Source: Rhodocyclaceae bacterium | GTDB lineage: Bacteria; Pseudomonadota; Gammaproteobacteria; Burkholderiales; Rhodocyclaceae | Direction of reading: 5' to 3' | NCBI GenBank assembly: GCA_023230455.1 | Contig: JALNXH010000014.1 | Span: forward strand, 1-64,000 | DNA: 64,000 nucleotides | Shown: piece after piece, positions 1 through 8,440 of the stretch | Numbering within the stretch: the stretch's first letter is position 1 | Layout of the letters: each line of letters begins with the position of its first letter | The notes under the pieces: generated by a model | Seen by the model: only the letters and a program-made list of their open reading frames with translations | Database searches by the model: none | What the model was told of the DNA's origin: nothing | Program-made: the position numbers and the translations under genes

Positions 1-1
1 C

Positions 2-430
2 AAGACCACCTGTACTGGCGTTGAAATGTTCCGCAAGCTGCTCGACCAGGGGCAAGCGGGCGACAACGTTGGCGTGCTGCTGCGCGGCACCAAGCGCGAA
101 GATGTCGAGCGCGGCCAAGTGCTCTGCAAGCCGGGATCGATCACCCCACATACTCATTTCACGGCCGAGATCTATGTGCTGTCGAAGGACGAGGGCGGGC
201 GTCACACCCCGTTCTTCAATGGTTATCGCCCCCAGTTCTACTTCCGCACGACGGACGTCACCGGTGCAATCGAATTGCCGACGGGGACCGAAATGGTGAT
301 GCCGGGCGACAACATCTCGATTACGGTGAAGTTGATTAACCCGATCGCCATGGAAGAAGGTCTGCGCTTTGCCATTCGCGAAGGTGGCCGGACTGTCGGC
401 GCCGGCGTTGTTGCTAAGGTTATCGAGTAA
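2..430 (+). CDS. tuf: Elongation factor Tu, C-terminal part (5' end outside window)
   Basis: The reading frame is open from base 2 and encodes the last 142 residues of EF-Tu, the GTPase that delivers aminoacyl-tRNA to the ribosome. The domain II/III signatures TGVEMFRKLLD, LLRGTKREDVERGQVL and the terminal GGRTVGAGVVAKVIE are clear. Full-length EF-Tu is about 396 residues, so the GTPase domain lies to the left of the window. Position directly upstream of rpsJ is the usual place of one of the two tuf copies (str operon end). The family call is secure; which tuf copy it is cannot be told here. Confidence 0.98.
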   Translation, partial: KTTCTGVEMFRKLLDQGQAGDNVGVLLRGTKREDVERGQVLCKPGSITPHTHFTAEIYVLSKDEGGRHTPFFNGYRPQFYFRTTDVTGAIELPTGTEMVMPGDNISITVKLINPIAMEEGLRFAIREGGRTVGAGVVAKVIE

Positions 431-446
431 TTATTGCAATCGATCA

Positions 447-473
447 AAAAGGGCGGTATAGTTCCGCCCTTTT
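447..473 (+). terminator. Hairpin after tuf, terminator-like
   Basis: A perfect 10-bp stem (AAAAGGGCGG / CCGCCCTTTT) with a 7-nt loop begins 17 nt after the tuf stop. The four T residues are inside the stem and no longer U tract follows, so it may be a weak or partial terminator separating the str end from the S10 operon. Confidence 0.6.
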
Positions 474-510
474 CGCGGCTTTGGGCTGCGTTGCTCTTTA
501 AGGATTTTTC

Positions 511-822
511 ATGGCAAGTCAAAAAATTCGTATCCGTCTCAAGGCGTTCGATTACAAATTGATCGACCAGTCCGCTTTGGAGATCGTCGATACGGCAAAG
601 CGGACTGGCGCCGTTGTGCGGGGGCCGGTACCGTTGCCGACACGCATCGAGCGTTTCGATGTGCTGCGCTCGCCACACGTGAACAAGACTTCGCGTGATC
701 AGTTCGAGATTCGTACCCACCTGCGTTTGATGGACATCATCGATCCCACCGATAAAACGGTTGATGCGTTGATGAAGCTTGATCTTCCTGCGGGTGTAGA
801 TGTGGAAATTAAGTTGCAATAA
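511..822 (+). CDS. rpsJ: 30S ribosomal protein S10
   Basis: 103-residue S10, also the NusE partner of NusB in transcription antitermination. It matches the family along its length (KIRIRLKAFDYKLID near the start, GPVPLPTRIERF in the middle, a hydrophobic C-terminal strand). It is the first gene of the S10 block, 80 nt after tuf. An AAGGA motif lies 8 nt before the ATG. No clean S10-leader promoter was recognised in the short tuf-rpsJ gap, so part of its transcription may come from upstream. Confidence 0.98.
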   Translation: MASQKIRIRLKAFDYKLIDQSALEIVDTAKRTGAVVRGPVPLPTRIERFDVLRSPHVNKTSRDQFEIRTHLRLMDIIDPTDKTVDALMKLDLPAGVDVEIKLQ

Positions 823-925
823 AAGTTTGGCAAATCCGCCCTGCATTTGCGGGGCGAGGGAATGCGGCGCAAGCCGTTTTGAAGTCGGGCCCGGCCAATC
901 GTAGCTGGGGTTTTAGGAGAAAAAA

Positions 926-1564
926 ATGAGTCTAGGCCTTGTAGGACGCAAGGTCGGCATGACCCGCATCTTTATCGAGGACGGTACTTCCGTTCCGGTC
1001 ACGGTGTTGGATGTGTCGAACAATCGCGTTACGCAAATCAAGACGCCTGATGCGGACGGCTATGCCGCCGTGCAGGTGACGTTTGGCACGCGTCGCGCCA
1101 GTCGGGTAGTCAAGCCCGCGGCGGGGCATTTGGCCAAAGCTGGTGTCGAAGCTGGCCACGTGCTTAAAGAATTCCGTGTCACCCCTGATCAGCTCGATGG
1201 CTTCAAGGCGGGTGATGTCGTAGCGGTAACTATTTTCCAGCCTGGTCAGAAGGTCGATGTGACTGGAACGTCCATTGGTAAGGGCTTTGCTGGTGCCATC
1301 AAGCGCCACAACTTCTCCTCGAACCGTGCCAGTCACGGTAACTCCGTGTCGCATAACGCGCCTGGTTCGATCGGGATGGCGCAGGATCCGGGCCGGGTAT
1401 TCCCTGGTAAGCGGATGGCGGGCCATCTAGGCGATGCTAAAACGACCAGTCAAAATTTGGAAGTTGTGCGAATCGACGAGGCCCGTCAGTTGCTGTTGAT
1501 CAAGGGTGCAGTTCCGGGGTCCAAAGGCGGCGACGTGATCGTTAAGCCGGCGGTGAAGGCATAA
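926..1564 (+). CDS. rplC: 50S ribosomal protein L3
   Basis: 212-residue L3, an early-assembly 23S rRNA binder. It starts MSLGLVGRKVGMTRIF and ends KGGDVIVKPAVKA, both typical. The Gln in SIGMAQDPG aligns with the Gln that PrmB methylates in E. coli L3, so the target site is retained. The start is preceded by TAGGAG 6 nt upstream. The 103-nt gap after rpsJ holds no other gene; I saw no convincing promoter in it. Confidence 0.98.
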   Translation: MSLGLVGRKVGMTRIFIEDGTSVPVTVLDVSNNRVTQIKTPDADGYAAVQVTFGTRRASRVVKPAAGHLAKAGVEAGHVLKEFRVTPDQLDGFKAGDVVAVTIFQPGQKVDVTGTSIGKGFAGAIKRHNFSSNRASHGNSVSHNAPGSIGMAQDPGRVFPGKRMAGHLGDAKTTSQNLEVVRIDEARQLLLIKGAVPGSKGGDVIVKPAVKA

Positions 1565-1573
1565 GGGGCGGCC

Positions 1574-2194
1574 ATGGAACTCAAACTAATTAACGAACAA
1601 GGCCTGCAAGCCTCGACCGTGTCGGCTTCCGACTCCTTGTTTGGTCGCGACTTTAACGAAGCCTTAGTGCATCAGGTGGTGGTGGCTTATCAGGCTAACG
1701 CCCGCTCCGGTAATCGGAAGCAGAAGGATCGTGAAGAAGTTCATCACAGCACGAAGAAGCCTTTTCGGCAAAAAGGTACTGGCCGTGCGCGTGCTGGTAT
1801 GACTTCCTCGCCGTTGTGGCGTGGTGGTGGTCGGATATTTCCGAATTCACCGGAAGAGAATTTCTCGCAAAAAGTTAATCGCAAGATGTACCGCGCTGGT
1901 GTGGCTGCCATCCTCTCGCAGCTGGCGCGCGAAGATCGGCTTGCTGTAGTGGAGAATTTTTCGGTCAATGCGCCGAAGACCAAGCTGGTAGCGCAGAAGC
2001 TGAAGAGTATGGGCATCGATTCCGTTCTGGTGATTACCGATGTCCTCGACGACAATTTGATGCTTGCCGCTCGGAATCTTCCCAACGTTCTGGTGGTCGA
2101 GGCGCATCAGGCCGATCCCGTTTCGCTGGTGCGCTTCCCTAGGGTTTTGATGACCAAGGGCGCGGTGGCCAAGATCGAGGAGATGCTGGCATGA
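1574..2194 (+). CDS. rplD: 50S ribosomal protein L4
   Basis: 206-residue L4. In E. coli this protein binds the S10 leader and represses the operon. The conserved loop reaching into the peptide exit tunnel is present (KPFRQKGTGRARAG with the following SPLWRGGG). Its stop overlaps the start of rplW by ATGA, indicating translational coupling. Autoregulation by L4 is known for E. coli; no matching leader was identified here. Confidence 0.98.
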   Translation: MELKLINEQGLQASTVSASDSLFGRDFNEALVHQVVVAYQANARSGNRKQKDREEVHHSTKKPFRQKGTGRARAGMTSSPLWRGGGRIFPNSPEENFSQKVNRKMYRAGVAAILSQLAREDRLAVVENFSVNAPKTKLVAQKLKSMGIDSVLVITDVLDDNLMLAARNLPNVLVVEAHQADPVSLVRFPRVLMTKGAVAKIEEMLA

Positions 2195-2502
2195 TCAATT
2201 TCAATCAAGAGCGCTTATTGCAGGTTCTGGTGGCGCCCCAGATATCCGAGAAAGCAACCTATATCGCCGACAAGAACGAACAGGTCGTTTTTTTCGTTAT
2301 ACCGACGGCTACCAAGCCGGAAGTGAAGGCGGCCGTTGAGTTGTTGTTTAAGGTTGAAGTCAAGTCGGTGCAAATGTCCAATCTCAAAGGCAAGACCAAG
2401 CGTTCCGGTCGTAGCATGGGACGTCGCAGCGATGTAAAAAAAGCTTTCGTTTCGCTCAAGTCGGGCCAGGAAATCAATTTTGTTGAAGGGGGGGCTGCAT
2501 AA
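2191..2502 (+). CDS. rplW: 50S ribosomal protein L23
   Basis: 103-residue L23 at the tunnel exit, the docking site for trigger factor and SRP. APQISEKATYIADK at the N-terminus and the later KTKRSGRSMGRR loop are family features. It overlaps rplD by 4 nt at its start and its stop (TAATG) shares a base with rplB, so all three are tightly coupled. Confidence 0.98.
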   Translation: MINFNQERLLQVLVAPQISEKATYIADKNEQVVFFVIPTATKPEVKAAVELLFKVEVKSVQMSNLKGKTKRSGRSMGRRSDVKKAFVSLKSGQEINFVEGGAA

Positions 2503-3329
2503 TGGCTCTCGTCAAAGTCAAGCCCACGTCGCCGGGTCGTCGTGCGGTCGTCAAGGTCGTTCATTCGCATCTGCACAAAGGTAAGCCCCATGATGCGCTG
2601 ATCGAGAAAAAGACCAGCAAGGCGGGGCGTAATGCGCATGGTCGTATTACGGTACGCCATCAGGGTGGCGGCCATAAGCAGCATTACCGAGTAATCGATT
2701 TCCGTCGCAACAAGGATGGAATTGTGGGCAAGGTTGAGCGGCTCGAATACGATCCGAACCGTACTGCGCATATCGCACTGATATTGTATGCGGATGGCGA
2801 ACGTCGTTATATCGTCGCCACCAAGGGCATGGTTGTCGGCCAGGAAGTGGTAAGTGGTTCAGAGGCCCCGATCAAACCGGGTAATGCCTTGCCGATCCGC
2901 AACATTCCGGTTGGTACGACCATTCATGCCGTTGAAATTACGCCGGGCAAAGGTGCGCAGCTAGCGCGCTCAGCAGGAGCCTCGGTGCAGTTGCTTGCGC
3001 GCGAGGGTGTCTACGCACAGCTGCGCCTTCGCTCTGGGGAGATCCGCCGGGTTCACGTGGAATGCCGCGCAACCATCGGCGAAGTCGGCAACGAAGAAAA
3101 TAGTCTGCGCAAGATCGGCAAGGCCGGCGCAAATCGTTGGCGCGGTATTCGGCCGACGGTTCGTGGCACGGCGATGAACCCTGTCGACCACCCGCACGGT
3201 GGCGGTGAGGGCCGTACTGGCGAGGGCCGCGTTCCCGTTAGTCCTTGGGGCACTCCTGCCAAGGGATATCGTACCCGTAGCAACAAGCGTACAGACAGCA
3301 TGATTGTCCAGCGTCGTCATAAGCGCTAA
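2502..3329 (+). CDS. rplB: 50S ribosomal protein L2
   Basis: 275-residue L2, which supports the peptidyl-transferase centre. The signature MNPVDHPHGGGEGR with its conserved histidines is near the C-terminus, followed by the basic tail ending RRHKR. Length equals the family norm. It overlaps rplW by one base. Confidence 0.98.
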   Translation: MALVKVKPTSPGRRAVVKVVHSHLHKGKPHDALIEKKTSKAGRNAHGRITVRHQGGGHKQHYRVIDFRRNKDGIVGKVERLEYDPNRTAHIALILYADGERRYIVATKGMVVGQEVVSGSEAPIKPGNALPIRNIPVGTTIHAVEITPGKGAQLARSAGASVQLLAREGVYAQLRLRSGEIRRVHVECRATIGEVGNEENSLRKIGKAGANRWRGIRPTVRGTAMNPVDHPHGGGEGRTGEGRVPVSPWGTPAKGYRTRSNKRTDSMIVQRRHKR

Positions 3330-3352
3330 CAGCGGCGTTAAAAGGAATAGAT

Positions 3353-3634
3353 ATGGCACGTTCGATTAAAAAAGGCCCGTTTGTTGACGATCATCTGATC
3401 CACAAAGTCGAAGCGGCTCGCGCAGGCAACGACAAGCGTCCGATCAAGACATGGTCTCGCCGTTCAACAATCCTTCCCGACTTCGTCGGATTGACCATTG
3501 CGGTGCATAACGGGAAGCAGCATATCCCAGTGTATGTGTCGGAGAATATGGTTGGTCACAAGCTCGGAGAGTTTGCCCTGACGCGTACGTTCAAGGGTCA
3601 TACCGGCGGCAAGAAGGCCGCGGCGAAGAGGTAA
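3353..3634 (+). CDS. rpsS: 30S ribosomal protein S19
   Basis: 93-residue S19, part of the small-subunit head and of intersubunit bridges. It reads MARSIKKGPFVDDHL at the start and contains the conserved HKLGEFALTRTFKGH. AAGGAA lies about 7 nt upstream of the ATG. Confidence 0.98.
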   Translation: MARSIKKGPFVDDHLIHKVEAARAGNDKRPIKTWSRRSTILPDFVGLTIAVHNGKQHIPVYVSENMVGHKLGEFALTRTFKGHTGGKKAAAKR

Positions 3635-3643
3635 GGAGTGGTG

Positions 3644-3973
3644 ATGGAAACCAATGCGACTTTGCGCGGTGTCCGGCTGTCTGCCCAGAAAGGCCGTCTA
3701 GTGGCTGATCTGGTTCGGGGTAAGTCGGTCGATCAAGCGCTCAACATCCTAGCGTTCAGTCCCAAAAAAGGCGCCGGCATCATCAAGAAGGTTCTGGAAT
3801 CGGCAATTGCCAATGCAGAACATAACGATGGTGCGGATATCGACGTCTTGAAGGTGACGCGAATTTACGTTGAAAAGGCGGCTGTACTCAAGCGGTTTAC
3901 CGCTCGTGCAAAAGGGCGGGGTAATCGTATCGTGAAGCCGACCTGCCACATTTTCGTGACCGTCGGGGATTAA
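3644..3973 (+). CDS. rplV: 50S ribosomal protein L22
   Basis: 109-residue L22 lining the exit tunnel. Three in-frame starts occur (GTG 3638, GTG 3641, ATG 3644). I chose ATG 3644 because TAAGGAG ends at 3638, leaving an ideal 5-nt spacer, and because the family starts METNATLRGVRLSAQK. The beta-hairpin and the terminal KPTCHIFVTVGD are as expected. Confidence 0.96.
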   Translation: METNATLRGVRLSAQKGRLVADLVRGKSVDQALNILAFSPKKGAGIIKKVLESAIANAEHNDGADIDVLKVTRIYVEKAAVLKRFTARAKGRGNRIVKPTCHIFVTVGD

Positions 3974-3983
3974 GGGGAAATTA

Positions 3984-4844
3984 ATGGGACAAAAGATTCA
4001 TCCGACTGGTTTCCGCCTCTCGGTCACACGTGACTGGGCTTCGCGCTGGTATGCGAACAGCAAATTCTTCCCGCAGATGCTGAAAGAAGATATTGAGGTT
4101 CGCGAATATCTCAAGAAGAAGCTTGCGCACGCCTCGGTTGGTCGCGTGGTCATCGAGCGCCCGGCGAAGAATGCGCGTGTAACCGTGTATAGCGCACGTC
4201 CGGGCGTGGTAATAGGCAAGAAGGGCGAGGACATTGAACTCCTCAAAGCCGAGCTTCAGCGCCGCATGGGTGTGCCGGTGCATGTCAATATTGAAGAGAT
4301 TCGCAAGCCTGAACTCGATGCACAGTTGATCGCGGATTCGATCGCGCAGCAGCTTGAAAAGCGGATTATGTTCCGCCGGGCTATGAAGCGTGCGATGCAG
4401 AATGCCATGCGTCTTGGTGCCCAAGGTATCAAGATCATGAGTTCCGGTCGGCTCAATGGTGCTGAAATTGCGCGTACCGAATGGTACCGAGAGGGGCGCG
4501 TGCCGCTGCATACGCTTCGCGCCAACATTGATTACAGCACGTCCGAGGCCAAGACCACCTACGGCATCATCGGAATCAAGGTTTGGGTATTCAAAGGCGA
4601 GATGCTGGGCAACGGTGAGCAGCCGGTGGCTGCGGATTTGCCTACCGACGAACCGAAGCGGAATCGTCGTGGCGCCAAGCCCGAGGGTGATCGCCCCGGA
4701 TTTAAGCGTGGAGCCGGAACGGTAGCCCGTAAGCCCGCAGCTGACGTCAAGCCGGAAGGCGGCGATGCTGGCGGGGAAAAGACACCGGTCAAACGTGTGC
4801 GTAAGTCACCCGTCCCAGCCGCCACCGAAGGCAAGAAGGAGTAA
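3984..4844 (+). CDS. rpsC: 30S ribosomal protein S3
   Basis: 286-residue S3, part of the mRNA entry helicase site. The KH domain GxxG (VIGKKGED) is near residue 75. The first 215 residues match E. coli S3 (233 aa). The last 65 or so residues are a low-complexity tail rich in Lys, Arg, Pro and Glu, a C-terminal extension that occurs in betaproteobacterial S3 proteins. The tail is probably disordered. Confidence 0.97.
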   Translation: MGQKIHPTGFRLSVTRDWASRWYANSKFFPQMLKEDIEVREYLKKKLAHASVGRVVIERPAKNARVTVYSARPGVVIGKKGEDIELLKAELQRRMGVPVHVNIEEIRKPELDAQLIADSIAQQLEKRIMFRRAMKRAMQNAMRLGAQGIKIMSSGRLNGAEIARTEWYREGRVPLHTLRANIDYSTSEAKTTYGIIGIKVWVFKGEMLGNGEQPVAADLPTDEPKRNRRGAKPEGDRPGFKRGAGTVARKPAADVKPEGGDAGGEKTPVKRVRKSPVPAATEGKKE

Positions 4845-4850
4845 TCGGCG

Positions 4851-5264
4851 ATGCTGCAACCTGCACGCAGAAAATATCGGAAGGAACAGAAGGGGCGCAA
4901 CACTGGCCTGGCTACTCGCGGAACCAAGGTTAGCTTTGGTGAGTACGGATTGAAGGCGGTTGCCCGTGGTCGCCTTACCGCGCGCCAGATCGAGGCGGCC
5001 CGTCGCGCCATGACCCGCCACATCAAGCGTGGCGGACGCATCTGGATTCGCATTTTCCCGGATAAACCCATTTCCAAAAAACCCGCCGAAGTACGGATGG
5101 GAAATGGTAAGGGATCGCCCGAATATTGGGTGGCCGAGATCCAGCCGGGCAAGGTGCTCTACGAAATGGACGGTGTCGACGAAGCGCTTGCGCGCGAGGC
5201 ATTCAAGCTTGCTGCGGCTAAGCTGCCTCTCGAAACCACGTTTGTGATCCGTCATTTGGGGTAA
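4851..5264 (+). CDS. rplP: 50S ribosomal protein L16
   Basis: 137-residue L16, which shapes the A-site tRNA cleft. MLQPARRKYRKEQKGRN and MGNGKGSPEYWVAEI are diagnostic. The arginine hydroxylated by YcfD/RoxA in E. coli lies in the GGRIWIRIFPDKP region. It starts 6 nt after rpsC. Confidence 0.98.
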   Translation: MLQPARRKYRKEQKGRNTGLATRGTKVSFGEYGLKAVARGRLTARQIEAARRAMTRHIKRGGRIWIRIFPDKPISKKPAEVRMGNGKGSPEYWVAEIQPGKVLYEMDGVDEALAREAFKLAAAKLPLETTFVIRHLG

Positions 5265-5267
5265 GAG

Positions 5268-5462
5268 ATGAAAGCCAGCGAACTCAGACAAAAGAGCGGG
5301 GCAGAGCTCGAAAAGGAACTGCTTGATTTGCGTCGGGCCCAGTTTTCACTGCGCATGCAGGTTGCCACGCAACAGATTGGCAATACCAGCCAGCTTGGAA
5401 AGTTGCGCAAGGATATTGCGCGGGTCAAGACCATTCAGCGAGAGAAGGCGTCCGTAAAATGA
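5268..5462 (+). CDS. rpmC: 50S ribosomal protein L29
   Basis: 64-residue L29, a helical hairpin near the tunnel exit (MKASELRQKS, then LRRAQFSLRMQ). Its TGA overlaps the ATG of rpsQ (ATGA), indicating coupling. Confidence 0.97.
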   Translation: MKASELRQKSGAELEKELLDLRRAQFSLRMQVATQQIGNTSQLGKLRKDIARVKTIQREKASVK

Positions 5463-5728
5463 GCGAAACACAGCAAGCCATGAATCGGTCCCTTCAGGGA
5501 CGTATCGTCAGCGACAAGATGACGAAGACGGTTACCGTCCTGGTTGAGCGCCGAGTGAAACATCCGGTTATCGGAAAGACCATGATCCGCTCTAAGAAGT
5601 ACCACGCCCATGTTGAAGGTGTGGAAGTCAAAGACGGTGACCTTGTGCAGATCGAGGAATGTGCCCCGATTTCCAAGACCAAGGCGTGGCGAGTAACCAA
5701 GGTACTCGAATCGGTTAGAGCAATCTGA
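5459..5728 (+). CDS. rpsQ: 30S ribosomal protein S17
   Basis: 89-residue S17, an OB-fold 16S rRNA binder (RSLQGRIVSDKMTKT, HPVIGKTMIRSKKYHAH). It is the last gene of the S10-type transcription unit. The next gene is 182 nt away, and that gap carries a promoter. Confidence 0.98.
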   Translation: MSETQQAMNRSLQGRIVSDKMTKTVTVLVERRVKHPVIGKTMIRSKKYHAHVEGVEVKDGDLVQIEECAPISKTKAWRVTKVLESVRAI

Positions 5729-5751
5729 CCCGATAAAAACGTAGAAAGTGG

Positions 5752-5780
5752 TTGACGGATGTAGGGCAGGTAAATACAAT
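5752..5780 (+). promoter_or_regulatory. Sigma70 promoter of the spc part (rplN onwards)
   Basis: TTGACG (5752-5757), a 17-bp spacer and TACAAT (5775-5780) form a near-consensus promoter in the 182-nt gap between rpsQ and rplN. Transcription would start near 5787 and give a leader of about 125 nt before the rplN ATG at 5911. E. coli has its spc promoter at the same junction. I recognised no protein-binding structure in the leader. Confidence 0.85.
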
Positions 5781-5910
5781 CCTGCCTCCTTTCCGGACCC
5801 GGCAGCAACAGGTTGGTTGGCATTTTAATGCTGGGTCTTTCCGCCCGAACGGGTTCCAAGACTGACTGAGCTGCCGGCATCGGTGACGCAGGATAAGTTG
5901 GAGTGATGAA

Positions 5911-6279
5911 ATGATTCAAATGCAGTCGATGCTCGACGTCGCCGATAATACTGGCGCGCGTTCGGTCATGTGCATCAAGGTGCTGGGCGGCTCTAAGCGC
6001 CGCTATGCTGGCATTGGCGATGTCATAAAGGTCAGCATCAAGGATGCTGCGCCGCGAGGTCGTGTGAAAAAGGGCGAGGTGTATAGCGCCGTGGTGGTTC
6101 GCACCGCCAAAGGCGTTCGCCGTCCGGATGGCTCGCTGGTTAAGTTCGATGGCAATGCCGCCGTGCTCCTCAATAATAAGCTGGAGCCGATCGGCACCCG
6201 CATCTTCGGCCCGGTCACGCGCGAACTGCGTACCGAGCGGTTCATGAAGATCGTGTCCCTGGCCCCTGAGGTTCTCTGA
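5911..6279 (+). CDS. rplN: 50S ribosomal protein L14
   Basis: 122-residue L14, which contacts the 16S rRNA and is the silencing target of RsfS. MIQMQSMLDVADNTGAR at the start and the closing MKIVSLAPEVL match the family. First gene behind the internal promoter at 5752-5780. Confidence 0.98.
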   Translation: MIQMQSMLDVADNTGARSVMCIKVLGGSKRRYAGIGDVIKVSIKDAAPRGRVKKGEVYSAVVVRTAKGVRRPDGSLVKFDGNAAVLLNNKLEPIGTRIFGPVTRELRTERFMKIVSLAPEVL

Positions 6280-6289
6280 GGATAACCCC

Positions 6290-6607
6290 ATGAACAAGAT
6301 TCGCAAGGGCGACAATGTGGTCGTCATTACTGGCAAGGACAAGGGTAAGCGCGGCGCGGTGTTGCGTCGAGTCGACGAAGCTCACGTGGTAGTTGAGGGG
6401 GTGAATCGCGTCAAGAAGCACGCTCGTCCGAACCCGATGCGCGGTGTGGCTGGCGGCATCGTCGAGAAGGAGATGCCTATCGATATCTCCAATCTGGCGC
6501 TGTTCAATCCGGCGACCCAGAAGGGTGATCGGGTCGGCTTCAAGTTGTTGGACGACGGCCGCAAGGTGCGGGTTTTCAAATCCAGCGGCGAAGTAGTGGA
6601 CGCGTAA
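6290..6607 (+). CDS. rplX: 50S ribosomal protein L24
   Basis: 105-residue L24, an assembly initiator. The KOW motif is at the N-terminus (GDNVVVITGKDKGKRG) and NRVKKHARPN follows. Starts 10 nt after rplN. Confidence 0.98.
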   Translation: MNKIRKGDNVVVITGKDKGKRGAVLRRVDEAHVVVEGVNRVKKHARPNPMRGVAGGIVEKEMPIDISNLALFNPATQKGDRVGFKLLDDGRKVRVFKSSGEVVDA

Positions 6608-6616
6608 GGGGGGATC

Positions 6617-7156
6617 ATGGCGCGCTTGAAGGAGTTTTACAAGGAAACCGTTGTGCCGGAGCTTCTGAAGAAGTTTGGCTACGAGTCGGTTATGGAAGTG
6701 CCGCGCATCACTAAGATTACGCTCAACATGGGTGTCGGTGAGGCCGTCGGGGATAAGAAGGTGTTGGAACACGCTGTTGCCGACATGACCAAAATTGCCG
6801 GACAAAAGCCGGTAGTTACTAAGGCACGTAAGGCTATTGCCGGCTTCAAGATCCGCGAGGGTTATCCCATCGGCTGTATGGTGACCCTGCGTGGCCCGAA
6901 AATGTTCGAATTTCTTGATCGCTTGGTGACTGTTTCAATGCCGCGTATTCGCGATTTTCGCGGTATCGGCGGGAAGGGCTTCGATGGGCGAGGAAATTAC
7001 AACATCGGTGTGAAAGAGCAGATCATTTTCCCCGAAATCGAATACGACAAAATCGATGCTTTGCGTGGGATGAATATCAGCATTACCACAACAGCGAAAA
7101 CCGACGAGGAGGCGAAAGCCCTTCTCGCTGCCTTTAAGTTCCCCTTCAAGAATTGA
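6617..7156 (+). CDS. rplE: 50S ribosomal protein L5
   Basis: 179-residue L5, which binds 5S rRNA and contacts P-site tRNA (MARLKEFYKETVVPELL, ITLNMGVGEAVGDKK, RDFRGIGGKGFDGRGNY). In E. coli, S8 represses the spc operon by binding mRNA at the start of this gene. I could not recognise that helix here by eye. Confidence 0.98.
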   Translation: MARLKEFYKETVVPELLKKFGYESVMEVPRITKITLNMGVGEAVGDKKVLEHAVADMTKIAGQKPVVTKARKAIAGFKIREGYPIGCMVTLRGPKMFEFLDRLVTVSMPRIRDFRGIGGKGFDGRGNYNIGVKEQIIFPEIEYDKIDALRGMNISITTTAKTDEEAKALLAAFKFPFKN

Positions 7157-7163
7157 GGGCGTC

Positions 7164-7469
7164 ATGGCGAAACTAGCACTTAAGAACAGAGAAGAGAAGC
7201 GTGCAAAAACGGTAGCCAAGTTCGCTGCCAAACGCACGGAGCTCTTTGCCGTAATCAATAACGTGAAACTCTCCGACGAGGAGCGCATGGATGCGCGAGC
7301 CAAGCTTCAACAGCTGCCGCGCAATGCAAGTCCGTCCCGTCAGCGCAATCGTTGCGCGCTTACCGGTCGTCCGCGTGGCGTTTTTCGCAAATTTGGGTTG
7401 TGCCGCAACAAGCTGCGCGAAATTGCCATGCGCGGTGAAGTGCCCGGCATGACAAAGGCCAGCTGGTAA
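7164..7469 (+). CDS. rpsN: 30S ribosomal protein S14 (zinc-free long form)
   Basis: 101-residue S14 of the long type without the CxxC pairs of the short zinc form. The signature RNRCALTGRPRGVFRKFGLCRN is split by single cysteines only. Starts 7 nt after rplE. Confidence 0.98.
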   Translation: MAKLALKNREEKRAKTVAKFAAKRTELFAVINNVKLSDEERMDARAKLQQLPRNASPSRQRNRCALTGRPRGVFRKFGLCRNKLREIAMRGEVPGMTKASW

Positions 7470-7479
7470 GGAGATCGAA

Positions 7480-7875
7480 ATGAGTATGACTGATCCGATC
7501 GCCGACATGCTGACGCGCATTCGTAATGCACAGCAGGTTGAGAAAAGTTTTGTGTTGATGCCGTCGTCGAAGCTCAAGGTTGCTATTGCGCAGGTGCTTA
7601 AGGACGAAGGCTATATAGAAGACTTCGTTGTTCGCGAAGGTGCAGGCAAGGCGGAGCTTGATATTGCACTGAAATATTACGCTGGCCGCCCGGTTATTGA
7701 ACGCATTGAACGGGTTTCCAAGCCCGGTCTTCGTGTCTATCGGGGCCGGGATGACTTGCCCAAAGTTATGAACGGCCTTGGTGTGGCGATTGTATCCACT
7801 CCTAAAGGCGTGATGACTGATCGTAAAGCGCGCGCCAGCAATGTTGGCGGTGAAGTTCTCTGTGTGGTTGCCTAA
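7480..7875 (+). CDS. rpsH: 30S ribosomal protein S8
   Basis: 131-residue S8, a primary 16S rRNA binder and, in E. coli, the spc operon repressor. MTDPIADMLTRIRNAQ and the terminal NVGGEVLCVVA are typical. ATG 7480 was chosen because AGGAG ends 6 nt before it; ATG 7486 is the alternative. Confidence 0.97.
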   Translation: MSMTDPIADMLTRIRNAQQVEKSFVLMPSSKLKVAIAQVLKDEGYIEDFVVREGAGKAELDIALKYYAGRPVIERIERVSKPGLRVYRGRDDLPKVMNGLGVAIVSTPKGVMTDRKARASNVGGEVLCVVA

Positions 7876-7888
7876 GGGAGGGTATGCG

Positions 7889-8428
7889 ATGTCTATGTCT
7901 CGTGTAGCCAAGTATCCGGTGGAACTGCCCAAGGGCGTCGAAGTTAACCTGTCAGCCTCGGAAATCTCCGTGAAGGGGCCGTTGGGTACGCTAAAGCATT
8001 TCATGCTGCCCTCGGTGACGGTGGCGCAGGAAGGTGAGAAGCTCGTTTGTCGCGCTGTTGAGGGCTTGCCCGACGCTCGGGCGATGTCCGGCACGATGCG
8101 GGCTGTGGTCAACAACATGGTTACTGGTGTTACCAAAGGCTTTGAGAAGAAGCTAACTCTTGTCGGCGTGGGTTATCGCGCGCAGGCACAAGGGGCTAAG
8201 CTGAACCTTTCTCTCGGTTTTTCGCATCCGGTGGTTCATGAGATGCCTGCCGGCATCAAAGTGGAAACTCCGACGCAGACCGAAGTCATCATCAAGGGGA
8301 TCGACAAGCAGTTGGTCGGTCAGGTGGCTGCCGAAGTTCGCGCCTACCGCTCTCCCGAGCCTTATAAGGGCAAGGGCGTGCGCTACGCTGACGAAGTGGT
8401 CGTCATCAAAGAAACCAAGAAGAAGTAA
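7889..8428 (+). CDS. rplF: 50S ribosomal protein L6
   Basis: 179-residue L6 near the factor-binding site. GGGAGGG (7876-7882) lies 6 nt before ATG 7889, so this start was preferred to the in-frame upstream ATG that would overlap rpsH, and to ATG 7895. The duplicated L6 fold and the closing PEPYKGKGVRYADE motif are present. Confidence 0.96.
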   Translation: MSMSRVAKYPVELPKGVEVNLSASEISVKGPLGTLKHFMLPSVTVAQEGEKLVCRAVEGLPDARAMSGTMRAVVNNMVTGVTKGFEKKLTLVGVGYRAQAQGAKLNLSLGFSHPVVHEMPAGIKVETPTQTEVIIKGIDKQLVGQVAAEVRAYRSPEPYKGKGVRYADEVVVIKETKKK

Positions 8429-8440
8429 GGGCGCCGAATA

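Noticed and set aside
6600..6660. S8 autoregulatory target at the rplX-rplE junction
   Set aside because: E. coli has one here, but I could not build the conserved helix from this sequence by eye; a covariance search would be needed.
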